IMG/VR virus record: IMGVR_UViG_3300009151_000053
Coordinates: 1 to 64,000 of that record
Reading direction: 5' to 3' (one strand)
DNA: 64,000 bases
Origin: a virus
The position numbers and the translations under genes were made by a program. Under the pieces are notes generated by a model. That model ran no database searches and was not told where the DNA came from. It worked only from the letters and a program-made list of their open reading frames with translations. This document shows, one piece after another, positions 32,890 to 42,791 of the stretch. Within the stretch, counting starts at the first letter, position 1. Every line of letters starts with the position of its first letter.

Positions 32890-35038
32890 TGTCGATATCA
32901 TTACAGACAGTTTTGAAATTTGGTTGCTAGAAACCAATGAACTTCTTAATGCGTTGTCTACAGAAATCCTTACTGCAAATGTAACCTATGCTAATACAGG
33001 AAACTCTACTGTTAGCAGAACGGCTCAACTGTGGGGTCAGTTTGGTGCAAATAATCTAGTTGTAAGCAACTGGCTCAAGGGCGGTAACGTCAACGGTCAA
33101 TATGCTAATCTGATGATCAGCACGAATACGATGGTCTCTAATAACAATGCTGCTAATCTTAACTCAATGGTTATTAACAGTTCATCATTCAGTTATATGA
33201 CACCTATTGGTGGATATTTCGGTAATACTTCTGCTAATAGTCTTATTAACTCAATTTCTATTATAACCCAATCTGGATTACAAGTCAATACAAATATTAG
33301 CCCTATTTTAATCCAGATCGCAAACACTACATCAACTGCCAACGTAACGCCAACAAGTTTCAAAACTGGTATCTTCACAGGTAATACGATAGCAATGTCA
33401 GTAGGCGCAAATGTTATTGCGAATGCGACAACATATTTTGTAAATGGTGCATATTCATATTCGTTAACAGATGCAACACAATTCACAACCTATTCAGCCA
33501 ACGCCACATCTAATGGTCAAGTTATCATTAATGTGCAAAGCAATAGCACAGGTTCTATTGAAATTGGAGGAACTGTTGGCGGTCTTATTGACTTTAAGGC
33601 TCCACTTGCTGATGATTACGATTACAGATTCTTATCAAATACTAGTGGACTCTTTATCATTGGTGGTTCTTCGACAAGCACTGCCAATATTATCTATATT
33701 AATTCTGCGAATCTTAATGTTGATAGTGGCACATTGTTTGTCGATCAAATTAATAACAGAGTAGGCGTTGGAACAACTACCCCAATACAAGCATTTGACG
33801 TTGTGGGAAATGCAGTTCTTTCTGGACAAAGCACTGCTGATCAGTATTTCAGAATTGGTGAAGCACGGTCTGGAAATGGTAACAGTTACATTGACCTTCA
33901 GGGCGATGCGACATACACAGGTGGATTGAGACTCATTCGCGCTGATACTGGCGCAAATGCCAACAGTTCAATGATCCATCGCGGTACTGGTGCTCTCACT
34001 ATTCAATCCACTGAAGCCGCTCCTATCGTAGTGCTAACCACATCACTTGAACGTGTTCGTGTTTTGGCAACTGGCGAAGTCGGTATTGGTACAGCAACTC
34101 CAACAAACAAGTTGTCTGTTGCTGGTAACTTAGGATTACAAACTTCTGGTTATATCGCTTTCTCTGCAACTGTTGCTAGTGCTACAAACTATTCATTATT
34201 TGGAAGCACAACTACAACAACGCTCAATGGTCCATCTGCGGGAACGATTACTTTTAATATTAATGATGCCGAAAAGATGCGCCTTGACACAAACGGTAAT
34301 CTTGGAATAGGCACAACTACTCCAACAAGAAGACTTTCTGTAACTGCGAATACCAATGGTAATGAAGGATTGATCGTTACCAACTCGAACACTGGTGCTT
34401 CAGCACAGACAACCATTTCAATGAACGCTCAAGGATGGACAGGGCTTCAACTTGTTCAAAATCAAGCAACAGGGCTTGTGACGCTTTATAATGGCGATAA
34501 CACCTCGATGGTGCTTTCAACGAATGCGCTAGAGCGTATGCGTATTGATGCTGGTGGCAATACAGGCATCGGTAACACCACACCCGATGCTAAGTTAGCA
34601 GTTACTGGTACAGCAAACGTTTCTGGTGCTTCTCGTTTTGCAAACACATTTGCGGTTATCGGTACATCTTCTTTTGCAAACACAATAACAATTCAAAATG
34701 AAAATGTTATTGATGTGTCATCGAACGCAAATATAGGCACATTTATTGGTCTTATTCCTATCTATAGTTTCCCTAAAGCAACTTATTCTTCTGGTAAATT
34801 TACTGTTCAAGTTAAAAATACAGGCAATACACAGATCGCAGATATGCTTATTGCACATGATAATACCACTGCTTATGTGACAGTATTTGGTACAGTGGCA
34901 TCTCCTAATGCCGCAAACGGAAGTGTGTCTCCTCTTGGAAATTTTGTTGCTAACGTAAACGGTTCAAATATTGATCTTCTAATTAATCAAACAATAGCAA
35001 GTTCGGCTGTTAAAATTATAGCAAATCTAATAAAGTAA
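32870..35038 (+). CDS. Tail fibre/whisker-like protein with GIGTxxP repeats
   Basis: A 722-residue Ser/Thr/Asn-rich protein. Residues 1-45 ([26 protein letters not shown]) form a helical attachment region found in T4-like cyanophage fibres. The body contains at least four [29 protein letters not shown] elements, each followed by a KLSVAGN-like strand, a beta motif of trimeric fibre shafts also used near S74-type tips. No collagen-like repeats. It overlaps the small coiled-coil gene upstream and is followed after 7 bases by the collagen-like fibre gene. Fibre role is inferred from composition, motif and position. Confidence 0.72.
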   Translation: MSRQVSNVDIITDSFEIWLLETNELLNALSTEILTANVTYANTGNSTVSRTAQLWGQFGANNLVVSNWLKGGNVNGQYANLMISTNTMVSNNNAANLNSMVINSSSFSYMTPIGGYFGNTSANSLINSISIITQSGLQVNTNISPILIQIANTTSTANVTPTSFKTGIFTGNTIAMSVGANVIANATTYFVNGAYSYSLTDATQFTTYSANATSNGQVIINVQSNSTGSIEIGGTVGGLIDFKAPLADDYDYRFLSNTSGLFIIGGSSTSTANIIYINSANLNVDSGTLFVDQINNRVGVGTTTPIQAFDVVGNAVLSGQSTADQYFRIGEARSGNGNSYIDLQGDATYTGGLRLIRADTGANANSSMIHRGTGALTIQSTEAAPIVVLTTSLERVRVLATGEVGIGTATPTNKLSVAGNLGLQTSGYIAFSATVASATNYSLFGSTTTTTLNGPSAGTITFNINDAEKMRLDTNGNLGIGTTTPTRRLSVTANTNGNEGLIVTNSNTGASAQTTISMNAQGWTGLQLVQNQATGLVTLYNGDNTSMVLSTNALERMRIDAGGNTGIGNTTPDAKLAVTGTANVSGASRFANTFAVIGTSSFANTITIQNENVIDVSSNANIGTFIGLIPIYSFPKATYSSGKFTVQVKNTGNTQIADMLIAHDNTTAYVTVFGTVASPNAANGSVSPLGNFVANVNGSNIDLLINQTIASSAVKIIANLIK

Positions 35039-35045
35039 GAGAAAC

Positions 35046-36974
35046 ATGGCAAACAATAGATTTAAAGTTGATAATGGTCTTGTTACTGGTCCTACTGGTA
35101 ATAGTGAATTTTACACAATAGCAACTTTTTATGCGAATACGGCTGTTGCTTCTGGCGCAGAGTTGCAACTTCCTAGCGGGGCGGGGCTAAGAGCGAGCGG
35201 CTCTCTAGGCACTCCTGGATATTCTCTTGTCACTGATGGGACTTCTATCTCTTGGGCACCAAATGCTGGATATACAGGCTCTCGTGGATATACAGGCTCT
35301 CTTGGATATTCAGGATCACAAGGTGTTGGGTACACTGGATCATCTGGAGCATCTGCTTCACAAGGTTATACAGGTTCACAGGGACCACAAGGTATTCAGG
35401 GCATTCAAGGTAGCCAAGGCAATCAAGGTATTCAAGGTCTCACTGGCTCGACTGGTCCTGCGGGTGCTGGCTTAACGGGATCAACTGGAGGCACAGGATT
35501 AACTGGTTCTAAAGGTGATACTGGATTAACAGGATTAACTGGCTCTCAAGGTATTCAAGGGCTTGTAGGATCAACTGGCTCTATAGGATTAACTGGTTCT
35601 ACAGGATTAACTGGTTCAACTGGCTCGGGTTTAACTGGCTCTTCTGGTGCTGCTGCAACAATTTCTGTCAATAGTACAACGACAACCGATCCTGCTGTTA
35701 CTCCTGCCGCTAGTGTTACCAATGGAGGCACGTCGAGCGCGGCTTCTCTTAATTTCAGTATACCCAGAGGATACACTGGTTCTAAAGGTGATACTGGATT
35801 ACAAGGTTTAACTGGCTCTTCTGGTGCTGCTGCAACAATTTCTGTCAATAGTACAACGACAACTGATCCTGCTGTTACTCCTGCTGCCAGCGTTACCAAC
35901 GGAGGCACGTCTTCTGCTGTTGTTCTTAATTTCAGTATACCTAGAGGATACACTGGTTCTAAGGGTGATACTGGATTAACAGGATTAACTGGACCTGCTA
36001 GTACTGTTGCTGGTCCTGCTGCAACAATTTCTGTCAATAGTACAACGACAACTGATCCTGCTGTTACTCCTGCCGCCAGCGTTACCAACGGAGGCACGTC
36101 GAGCGCGGCTTCTCTTAATTTCAGTATACCCAGAGGATACACTGGTTCTAAAGGTGATACTGGCTCTCAAGGTATTCAAGGGCTTGTAGGATCAACTGGC
36201 TCTATAGGATTAACTGGTTCTAAAGGTGATACTGGCTCTCAAGGTATTCAAGGGCTTGTAGGATCAACTGGCTCTATAGGATTAACTGGTTCTAAAGGTG
36301 ATACTGGTTCAACTGGAACTTTCACTTCTGGCGCTGCTGTAACTCTTGGAAACATCACAGGCAATGGTTTTGCAAATATAGCCGGAGAGTTTCAAGCGCC
36401 ATATATGCTATTCAATAGTACCAATAAGCATCTTATATATGATGGTGGGACTGATATTATCGCTTTCCGAATAAACTCAGGAAGCACTGGCGATGCATAT
36501 ATGAATTTAAAAGCCGTAAGCGGAGAACCAACGCTTGACGGAAGCGGGGGCGCGATAAGACTGTCTTCAGCAGGAACAACCAAATTGAGAGTTGATGCTT
36601 CTGGTGCTGCTGTAACTGGAACACTAACTGCGACTGGCGATATCACTGCATATTCATCTTCTGATAGATCACTCAAGAAGAACATTGTCTCTATCGCAAA
36701 TGCTATCGAAGGCGTTAAGGCAATCAGAGGTATTCGATATGATTGGACAGAAGAATATCTGGCGTCAAAAGGCGGCGTTGATGGTTACTTTGTTAGAGCA
36801 AATGATGTCGGTGTTATTGCTCAAGAACTTCAAGAAGTGTTGCCAGAAGCGGTTGGCGAAAGAGAAGATGGAATTCTTGCAGTTAAATATGAACGCATTG
36901 TTCCGTTGCTGATTGAAGCAATCAAAGAACAACAAATCCAAATCGATAAACTTACTAAAATGATTGAGGGTTAA
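35046..36974 (+). CDS. Collagen-like tail fibre with S74 intramolecular chaperone
   Basis: A 642-residue fibre. After an ~75-residue N-terminal domain comes a Gly-X-Y stalk ([39 protein letters not shown]), interrupted three times by a ~45-residue non-collagen insert ([21 protein letters not shown] ... FSIPRG). From about 537 on is a peptidase S74 chaperone domain: [10 protein letters not shown] with the Ser-Lys catalytic pair, [45 protein letters not shown]74 domains trimerise fibres and usually cut themselves off. An exact 72-bp tandem duplication lies in the stalk. AAGAGAAAC precedes the ATG. Confidence 0.88.
   Translation: MANNRFKVDNGLVTGPTGNSEFYTIATFYANTAVASGAELQLPSGAGLRASGSLGTPGYSLVTDGTSISWAPNAGYTGSRGYTGSLGYSGSQGVGYTGSSGASASQGYTGSQGPQGIQGIQGSQGNQGIQGLTGSTGPAGAGLTGSTGGTGLTGSKGDTGLTGLTGSQGIQGLVGSTGSIGLTGSTGLTGSTGSGLTGSSGAAATISVNSTTTTDPAVTPAASVTNGGTSSAASLNFSIPRGYTGSKGDTGLQGLTGSSGAAATISVNSTTTTDPAVTPAASVTNGGTSSAVVLNFSIPRGYTGSKGDTGLTGLTGPASTVAGPAATISVNSTTTTDPAVTPAASVTNGGTSSAASLNFSIPRGYTGSKGDTGSQGIQGLVGSTGSIGLTGSKGDTGSQGIQGLVGSTGSIGLTGSKGDTGSTGTFTSGAAVTLGNITGNGFANIAGEFQAPYMLFNSTNKHLIYDGGTDIIAFRINSGSTGDAYMNLKAVSGEPTLDGSGGAIRLSSAGTTKLRVDASGAAVTGTLTATGDITAYSSSDRSLKKNIVSIANAIEGVKAIRGIRYDWTEEYLASKGGVDGYFVRANDVGVIAQELQEVLPEAVGEREDGILAVKYERIVPLLIEAIKEQQIQIDKLTKMIEG
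35640..36170 (+). repeat. Three near-identical inserts in the collagen-like stalk
   Basis: About 150 bp each, starting near 35645, 35824 and 36016, encoding [20 protein letters not shown], the following TNGGTSS and [15 protein letters not shown]. Copies differ by few bases, so duplication is recent. Confidence 0.85.
36144..36287 (+). repeat. Exact 72-bp tandem duplication in fibre stalk
   Basis: 36144-36215 and 36216-36287 are identical; each encodes 24 residues (eight Gly-X-Y triplets, [20 protein letters not shown] and GLT around it). The unit begins a third time at 36288. Confidence 0.92.
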
Positions 36975-36976
36975 TT

Positions 36977-37291
36977 ATGACTTACACATATCACTGGGAC
37001 ATAAAGTCTTTTCAAGTTGCACCATCTTCTGATGGTTTAACAGAAGTTATTAAACAAGTTGAGTGGGATTATCATTGTTCAGATGACAATGATTCTTCTT
37101 TATATTCTGGTTACACCAATCTTTCTGCACCAAATTCTGCTGAGTTTATTTCTTATGAAGAGTTAACAAAAGATGTTTTGATTTCATGGATAAAGAGCCA
37201 TGTAAATGAAGATGAATTGAAAGTTGTTGTGCGAGATCAACTAGAACGTGCTAAAGTTCCTGTTGTGGAAACAAGAATACCGAACTTTTAA
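36977..37291 (+). CDS. Small conserved tail-region protein
   Basis: A 104-residue acidic protein, MTYTYHWDIKSFQVAPSSDGLTEVIKQVEWDYHCSDDN at the start and a helical C-terminal half (EELTKDVLISWIKSHVNEDELKVVVRDQLERA). I recognise the type as a small protein often encoded beside fibre genes in T4-like marine phages, without a known function. It starts 2 bases after the S74 fibre and has no strong ribosome-binding site, suggesting coupling. A fibre-assembly or minor virion role is only a guess. Confidence 0.6.
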   Translation: MTYTYHWDIKSFQVAPSSDGLTEVIKQVEWDYHCSDDNDSSLYSGYTNLSAPNSAEFISYEELTKDVLISWIKSHVNEDELKVVVRDQLERAKVPVVETRIPNF

Positions 37292-37302
37292 TAGGAAAAT
37301 AA

Positions 37303-37887
37303 ATGACTTTACAGACATCTGGCGCTATTAGTTTAGGGAACATTCAAACCGAGTTTGGCGGTTCGAATCCTATATCTATGTCTGAGTATGTAAAAGGTGG
37401 CAGTTATGTTCCGTCTACAGCCACAAACACTAATATTCCATCAACTACATCAAACATGAGTTTCAGTAAGTTTTATGGTGGTTCTGTTGTTAGTTACTTA
37501 GACACACAAACAGTTACAGTTGGCTCTCGTGTTGTTGGCGGTGGTCCAGGCGGCATAAACACTGTATATTCCGGGTTTTCTGGTTTCCTTTCTACAGGTT
37601 CTATAACGGATGGAACGAGCAATTTATACAGTGGCGCTAGTATTTTAGAGTTGAACTATAATACAAACACAGGAACAGGGAATTATATCAGTTTCTCTGT
37701 AGAAGGATTGGTTAGTAATAGTGGGTGGACAAATATTATCATTGGAGGTGTGTCATTTGCAAGAGCAGACGCAATATATACACTTAGTGGTGGATCAACT
37801 CCGCAGTATACCACTTGGAATATCGCAACATCTGCAACAAATCCTTTTGGTGGTGCAGGTTCTGTAGTAACTGTAAACTGGAACTAA
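37303..37887 (+). CDS. Minor structural/tail-tip-like protein
   Basis: A 194-residue protein. The N-terminal ~65 residues (MTLQTSGAISLGNIQTEFGG, ISMSEYVKGG, ISFSKFYG-like ending MSFSKFYGG) are a common anchor module in virion proteins of marine and alphaproteobacterial phages. The rest is beta-rich and variable (Gly/Ser/Thr/Asn). AGGAAAAT precedes the ATG. Likely an accessory adhesin or fibre tip; the N-terminal module is recognised by pattern only. Confidence 0.6.
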   Translation: MTLQTSGAISLGNIQTEFGGSNPISMSEYVKGGSYVPSTATNTNIPSTTSNMSFSKFYGGSVVSYLDTQTVTVGSRVVGGGPGGINTVYSGFSGFLSTGSITDGTSNLYSGASILELNYNTNTGTGNYISFSVEGLVSNSGWTNIIIGGVSFARADAIYTLSGGSTPQYTTWNIATSATNPFGGAGSVVTVNWN

Positions 37888-37896
37888 GGAACACCA

Positions 37897-38229
37897 ATGT
37901 CTATCAAAGCAAATATTGTAATCGATCAAGGTGCCGACTACGAAGTCACTATTGATATCACAGACGACAATGGAGACATTGTAGTTCTAACGGGCTATAC
38001 TGGTGCTGCACAGATGCGTAAGCACTATACATCAACAACTGCTTATAACTTTGGTGTTAATATCTCACCATTAGTTGGAACTGTTACTCTATCAATGCCA
38101 GCAGCAACTTCTGCTAATATTGCATCGGGTAGATATGTTTGGGATTGTGAACTGACAAGTTCTGCTAATGTTGTCACAAGAATCGTTGAAGGCATTGTTA
38201 CAGTAACACCACAAGTAACGAGGGTATAA
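37897..38229 (+). CDS. Small beta-sandwich structural protein
   Basis: A 110-residue protein: IVIDQGADYEVTIDITDDNGDIVVLTGYTGAAQMRKHY, then SGRYVWDCELTSSANVVTRIVEGIVTVTPQVTR. This two-part pattern (dynamic-range start with QGADYxxxI, end with GxVTVTP) is frequent in small phage virion proteins and predicts an immunoglobulin-like fold. Stop overlaps the next ATG (ataATG). Role within the tail not known. Confidence 0.6.
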   Translation: MSIKANIVIDQGADYEVTIDITDDNGDIVVLTGYTGAAQMRKHYTSTTAYNFGVNISPLVGTVTLSMPAATSANIASGRYVWDCELTSSANVVTRIVEGIVTVTPQVTRV

Positions 38230-38477
38230 TGGTTCTTAATGCTAAACTGAGAACAGTAAACAACATCACAGCCAGAGTCAATACGACTAGTGGAATCATT
38301 ACTCCTGTTCCACCTATTGTAATCAGAAATCAAATCCAAGAACAAATCTTTAACAGCATTCAAGATTTACCAGATGTTGCGGAGATAAGCGTTACGGACG
38401 GCGCAACTCTAGTGTACAACGCCAATAACGATCTTTACGAAGTCAAGCAACTTGTGATTGATGGTGGCGAGTTTTAA
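38229..38477 (+). CDS. Small protein paired with the beta-sandwich protein
   Basis: An 82-residue protein (MVLNAKLRTVNNITARVNTT ... ITDGATLVYNANNDLYEVKQLVIDGGEF). The final part resembles the DGxxLVYNxxxxxYxV strand motif of phage fibre proteins. It ends the plus-strand run; its stop codon shares TTAA with the stop of the opposing glycosyltransferase gene (38474-38477). No family named. Confidence 0.5.
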   Translation: MVLNAKLRTVNNITARVNTTSGIITPVPPIVIRNQIQEQIFNSIQDLPDVAEISVTDGATLVYNANNDLYEVKQLVIDGGEF

Positions 38478-41400
38478 TTCGCTCTAGTAAAGTGATAGTC
38501 GCCGTCCATAAATCCACCACAAAACATTCCGCCAACTTTTACAAAGCCAATAGAGATTAAATAATCTGTAATCTCTTGGACTTTTGGTGCGCCAATGTTG
38601 TAATCAACTGTTTGCATCTCTAGAATAATGTCTTTACAGTTCTTAAGAACTTCAGTAGCACCTCTTAATATGTCAAGTTCTGCACCTTGAACATCCATCT
38701 TAATCAGATCAGGCAGAGGCAATCTTTTGTTTTTAACAACAGTATCTAATGTCATCGCGATCTTTTGAACTTTTGCAGATGGCGGAAACAGTTCTGCTGC
38801 CCGTGGGCTTAACTCTACATTTTCATCATAATAAGAGTTGCCACCAGGATGTTCTGTGTTTTGATTAAAGTCTACAACTTTAAAGTTTGTGTCTGATAGA
38901 ACACCCAATGAATATTTGTGACCATAATCGTCATACAGAAACTTAACAGCATCCATCGCCTCAAATAACACATACTCGGAATCTGGCCAAACTGGTTTTG
39001 CAGCATTTGTCCAATGAAGTACACATGCGCCAATGTCATAGATTACTTTTGGATTGATACCGCTTTCTTTCATCTTGAAAAGATAATCTATATGTTGTTT
39101 TGGTATCAAATCCATTTTGCCTAGTTCTCTAAGTCTGGTCTGTTCTGGAGTTTCCCCAAAGCATTCCGCTACCGCTTCTTTAAAACCGCTCATATCTGCT
39201 ATAGGTTTGCCGTTGTAAAGATTTGTGTTTTGCGATTCCACTCGAAACACACGTTCGCCAATATGACCACAAACGATAGAAGTATCAACCCAAATACCAT
39301 AACCTTTTGCATTTGCTTTTTTACAGAAGTCCAAATCTTCGCTAAATGTGTTAGCAAAATCCAAAGTTTGGTGATAGACAAACTGAGGATAACCAACGCT
39401 TGCTAAAACTTCTTTTTTAACAAGGACGCAACCGAAACCGCAACCACCAATCTCAATGAGACCCCCGTGTTCAAGAGATTCAAAAGGAACATTTCGGAAG
39501 TTCTTATCATAAATTTCGATAACTTGGGGTTCAAGGCGTTGACGATATATACCACTAACAACGTGCTTATCATGTGAGAGCATCTTCTTTAAAGTATCAG
39601 GAGTGAAAATAACATCATGGTCCACTGCGAAAAGATAATCATAACTGTTAACAACCCAACTAGCAATAAGGTTGCGGACTTGATCAACGGCATAGCCATA
39701 AAAATATTGGAAATCTACCTCATAGCCATCAGGCACTTCAAGATCATAGATTGACTTAAAGGTTTGCACTTCAATATATTTGGCTGTTGGGATTGCAATC
39801 AGAATCTTCTTCTTTGGTCCACTCACTTCATTTTTTCCTATCACTTTATTTGCATTTTTTGTTTGCTCTTCACCATTGACTTTGTAATCGTTCAATGGGT
39901 TGGCGTCATTGTAGTTATATAGCACGTCTGGAATACAAACAACTTTGTCTGGATTAGCCAGTTCAAGCATCGTATAGAATACAGCAGTATCACCACCAGC
40001 CTTTAGCCAGTTACCATTCTCATCTTTGAACGCAGACGTATCTTCAAGTCGCTTAACCAGACTAGAACTAAATGTTCTGAGGTGAGTGTAAGGCATGTTC
40101 CATGCAAATCGGTAATCACGATATGACTTATTCTGTTTTACTTCAGGTGGATATGGTTGAGCAATAAGAGGAATGTTGTCTACAACAGACCAGCAACTTC
40201 CGTAAGTAAATTCCGCACCTTCTTGGTATAAATTATTAATCTTGTGGAAGATATTAGGATCGTTTATTAGCCAATCATCACCATCAACAAGCATAATTAT
40301 AGACTCGCCATAATGCATACTTACGCTTTCTAACATCGTTTCGATTTGGTTACAAACAGCACCTTTATTTTCTTCATTTTTACGAAGAAAGAAATCTATC
40401 TCAGTATTATAATACATTTGAATTGCTTTATTAGCAACTTCGTATGTGTTATCTGTTGAACAATCATCGATTACCCAAATGGTATAATGTGAATAATCTT
40501 GTGCAGCGATTGACTTGATACATCTCTCGATATATTTCTCAGCATTATAAACCGGAACGATCACATCAATATGCATGGACCGACGATATCTTGGCTCTTG
40601 CAACTCTTCTGGATTAGTGAAGCGGCGACCAAATACCTTATGCACATCATGATTGATCTTCGAGACTTTGCGATATTCTGAAACAGGAAGATAATCGCCT
40701 AATGCTTTATAGAAGTGCTGCTTCCACTGAAGAGCAACCGTATCCCATGTGCAGATATCCTTGATCTGATTGCAAGCATACATCTTCTGCTGGTGAAGGT
40801 ACTTGTCGTTATACGCTCGTTCGAGCATATCAACAAACCGCTCTACTTGAAAATCGGTATTAATATTTGGAAACAAACTGTTCGGCACAATCGGATATGG
40901 AACCTTGTAACAAGCCATATCAATAGCAGTCTCTTCCAATGCACCGAAGTTGCAAGTGACAAGAGGCGTATTATAAAAAAGAGACTCTAGCGTAGAGATG
41001 CCAAATGTTTCAGGAAACGCGGTAGGGTAGACCATATAAGATGCTTTAGCAAGAATCTCTGCGATTTCTTTTTGAGGAATGATTCCAGTGAAGTCGATTT
41101 TATCGCCATACTTTGCAACTAACTCGTGGTATTTTTCCTCTAACTCATCTGGTGGTGAATCATCACGAAACTTGTAATATCCACCAATAACCTTAAGTTT
41201 CGCATGTGGAACTCGTTCAAGAAATTTTGGCCACACTCTTTCGATAAGAGGAATCATACCCTTTGACACTGATGCATTATAGACAAACAAATCAGGGTCT
41301 TTGTCGCGCACATCAACCCAATCAATATGCTTCTTCATTCCGTTGCGTGTCTGGAAGATATACTTCTTCATGGTCTCAAACATACGCTTGCCGCCATGAT

Positions 41401-41872
41401 CACAATTACTAGTATATGAAGTGTGGAAGTCTGACAGAGTAAATACTTTATCAATTCTACCAGCAACCAAGAAAGGCTCAATTAATTGATCGCCATCACA
41501 GAAAGTATCGTGCATCCACAGTACTTTGTAATTGGCTTTAAAATTATCAAAGTTTGGAAGATTTACAAACGACTTAAACGATTGTTTAAGTTCTGGAGGA
41601 GAGAATACTGCAACTGACCTTGAAGCAATAATAATATCATATTCTAATGTTTTTCCCTCGATATATGATAAAGGTCTGTAAAGAACTCCATCATATTCTC
41701 CAGGAACAGAATTATCACTGCTACAGTCATTGTAAACGGTAACATCAAATCCTACTTTGACAAGTTCTTTTGCCATAAGAATAACAGCAGACTCAGAGCC
41801 ACCAAGCCCACGTTTTTCTAAAGTGCTTCCATCATATGAAAGTCCCAACACATCAACAATCGCAATCTTCAT
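38474..41872 (-). CDS. Multi-domain glycosyltransferase (GT4 + GT2 + GT-A-like) with FkbM methyltransferase
   Basis: A 1132-residue enzyme. Residues 1-385: GT4/GT-B domain (GLGGSESAVILM near 23, YPTAFPETFGISTLES near 283). About 432-660: GT2 domain (IDVIVPVYNAEKYIERCIKS, VIDDCSTDN, LVDGDDWL near 529). About 687-880: another GT-A-like domain (ILIAIPTAKYIEVQT, FAVDHDVIFTPD near 752, GGCGFGCVLVKKEVL). About 940-1132: FkbM-type SAM methyltransferase (VIYDIGACVLHW, LIKMDVQGAELDILRG). I start at 41872, with GGAG 9 bases upstream, not at the earlier in-frame ATG 20 codons before. It could build and methyl-cap an oligosaccharide on a fibre or on the host surface. It interrupts the fibre region on the opposite strand. 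Confidence 0.88.
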   Translation of the reverse strand: MKIAIVDVLGLSYDGSTLEKRGLGGSESAVILMAKELVKVGFDVTVYNDCSSDNSVPGEYDGVLYRPLSYIEGKTLEYDIIIASRSVAVFSPPELKQSFKSFVNLPNFDNFKANYKVLWMHDTFCDGDQLIEPFLVAGRIDKVFTLSDFHTSYTSNCDHGGKRMFETMKKYIFQTRNGMKKHIDWVDVRDKDPDLFVYNASVSKGMIPLIERVWPKFLERVPHAKLKVIGGYYKFRDDSPPDELEEKYHELVAKYGDKIDFTGIIPQKEIAEILAKASYMVYPTAFPETFGISTLESLFYNTPLVTCNFGALEETAIDMACYKVPYPIVPNSLFPNINTDFQVERFVDMLERAYNDKYLHQQKMYACNQIKDICTWDTVALQWKQHFYKALGDYLPVSEYRKVSKINHDVHKVFGRRFTNPEELQEPRYRRSMHIDVIVPVYNAEKYIERCIKSIAAQDYSHYTIWVIDDCSTDNTYEVANKAIQMYYNTEIDFFLRKNEENKGAVCNQIETMLESVSMHYGESIIMLVDGDDWLINDPNIFHKINNLYQEGAEFTYGSCWSVVDNIPLIAQPYPPEVKQNKSYRDYRFAWNMPYTHLRTFSSSLVKRLEDTSAFKDENGNWLKAGGDTAVFYTMLELANPDKVVCIPDVLYNYNDANPLNDYKVNGEEQTKNANKVIGKNEVSGPKKKILIAIPTAKYIEVQTFKSIYDLEVPDGYEVDFQYFYGYAVDQVRNLIASWVVNSYDYLFAVDHDVIFTPDTLKKMLSHDKHVVSGIYRQRLEPQVIEIYDKNFRNVPFESLEHGGLIEIGGCGFGCVLVKKEVLASVGYPQFVYHQTLDFANTFSEDLDFCKKANAKGYGIWVDTSIVCGHIGERVFRVESQNTNLYNGKPIADMSGFKEAVAECFGETPEQTRLRELGKMDLIPKQHIDYLFKMKESGINPKVIYDIGACVLHWTNAAKPVWPDSEYVLFEAMDAVKFLYDDYGHKYSLGVLSDTNFKVVDFNQNTEHPGGNSYYDENVELSPRAAELFPPSAKVQKIAMTLDTVVKNKRLPLPDLIKMDVQGAELDILRGATEVLKNCKDIILEMQTVDYNIGAPKVQEITDYLISIGFVKVGGMFCGGFMDGDYHFTRAN

Positions 41873-41895
41873 TTCACACTCCAATAAATCATTCT

Positions 41896-41903
41896 TATAA
41901 ATA
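41896..41903 (+). promoter_or_regulatory. T4-type late promoter box for the second fibre block
   Basis: Plus-strand TATAAATA in the 106-base gap between the divergent glycosyltransferase and fibre genes, 76 bases before the ATG at 41979. No minus-strand TATAAATA is seen for the glycosyltransferase, so it may have a different promoter class. Confidence 0.65.
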
Positions 41904-41978
41904 AGTCTACTATAGATTCTGTAGTAAGTCAACTATATAGTTGTCTTCATAAAGATACATATCGACTAGGAGAGCCAT

Positions 41979-42791
41979 ATGGCTGCTATTAAAGATGTCA
42001 AGTTTAAGAGAACGTCTGTTCCTGGAAAGGTGCCGACGCTTGCCGACATTAGTGTTGGTGAACTTGCAATCAATCTGGTCGATAAGAAACTTTATACAGC
42101 AAACACAACAGCAGTTTTTGAACTAGGCGGAAATCTCACAAACTTAAACGTGAGCAACACCGCAACGATCAATACGGCTAGTATCTTCACACTTAGCGCA
42201 AATGGCGCAGTTGGTCTTCCTGGACAAGGATTGACTTCTAACGGCACGTCTATCTATTGGTCTAATAATCCAGGTTATACAGGATCACAGGGTGTTATTG
42301 GTTATACTGGCTCTTTTGGATTTACAGGATATACAGGATCGTTTGGATACACTGGCTCGCAGGGTGTTATCGGTTATACAGGATCATTCGGCTACACAGG
42401 TTCATTCGGCTACACGGGTTCGTTTGGCTATACTGGCTCTAAAGGTGTTGATGGTACGATTGGCGTAGACGGCTACACAGGTTCTCAAGGTGTTATAGGT
42501 TACACTGGTTCGAAGGGTGCTGATGGGATTATTGGTTATAATGGTTCAATTGGCTATACTGGTTCTCAAGGTGTTATCGGTTACACAGGTTCCAGAGGAA
42601 CTGATGGGATAATCGGGTATAATGGTTCTAATGGCTACACAGGTTCTCAGGGCGCGACTGGCTACGTTGGATCACAAGGCATCGGTTACACAGGTTCTGC
42701 TGGCATCACGACATCATATGTATTTGATGGTGGTAGCCCAACAGCAGATTATTCATTAGGTCCAGCATTTGATTGCGGAGGAGTTTATTAA
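41979..42791 (+). CDS. Collagen-like fibre with DGG-type C-terminal tail
   Basis: A 270-residue protein. Residues 1-45 (VKFKRTSVPGKVPTLADISVGELAINLVDKKLYT) are an N-terminal attachment module found on phage fibres. After a short shaft, about 100-250 are Gly-X-Y triplets (GYTGSQGVIGYTGSFG, GADGIIGYNGS). The C-terminus, YVFDGGSPTADYSLGPAFDCGGVY, resembles the end of the short fibre at 54411. GGAGA precedes the ATG. Its stop overlaps the start of the next fibre gene (TAATG). The collagen-like nature is read directly; trimeric folding is inferred from the family. Confidence 0.82.
   Translation: MAAIKDVKFKRTSVPGKVPTLADISVGELAINLVDKKLYTANTTAVFELGGNLTNLNVSNTATINTASIFTLSANGAVGLPGQGLTSNGTSIYWSNNPGYTGSQGVIGYTGSFGFTGYTGSFGYTGSQGVIGYTGSFGYTGSFGYTGSFGYTGSKGVDGTIGVDGYTGSQGVIGYTGSKGADGIIGYNGSIGYTGSQGVIGYTGSRGTDGIIGYNGSNGYTGSQGATGYVGSQGIGYTGSAGITTSYVFDGGSPTADYSLGPAFDCGGVY
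42271..42705 (+). repeat. Collagen-like GYTGSx(GVI) repeat array
   Basis: About 24 repeats of an 18-27 bp unit encoding Gly-X-Y triplets GYT-GSF, GYT-GSQ-GVI and relatives. Synonymous codons vary from unit to unit. Confidence 0.85.

Noticed and set aside
35555-36142. Antisense open frame of 195 codons with repeated [12 protein letters not shown] segments
   Set aside because: Its repeats are the mirror of the threefold insert in the S74 fibre; a reading-frame shadow.
41873-41932. Upstream ATG adding 20 residues to the multi-domain glycosyltransferase
   Set aside because: The GGAG site fits the ATG at 41872, and the GT4 domain begins there with MKIAIVDVLG; the upstream residues look non-coding.
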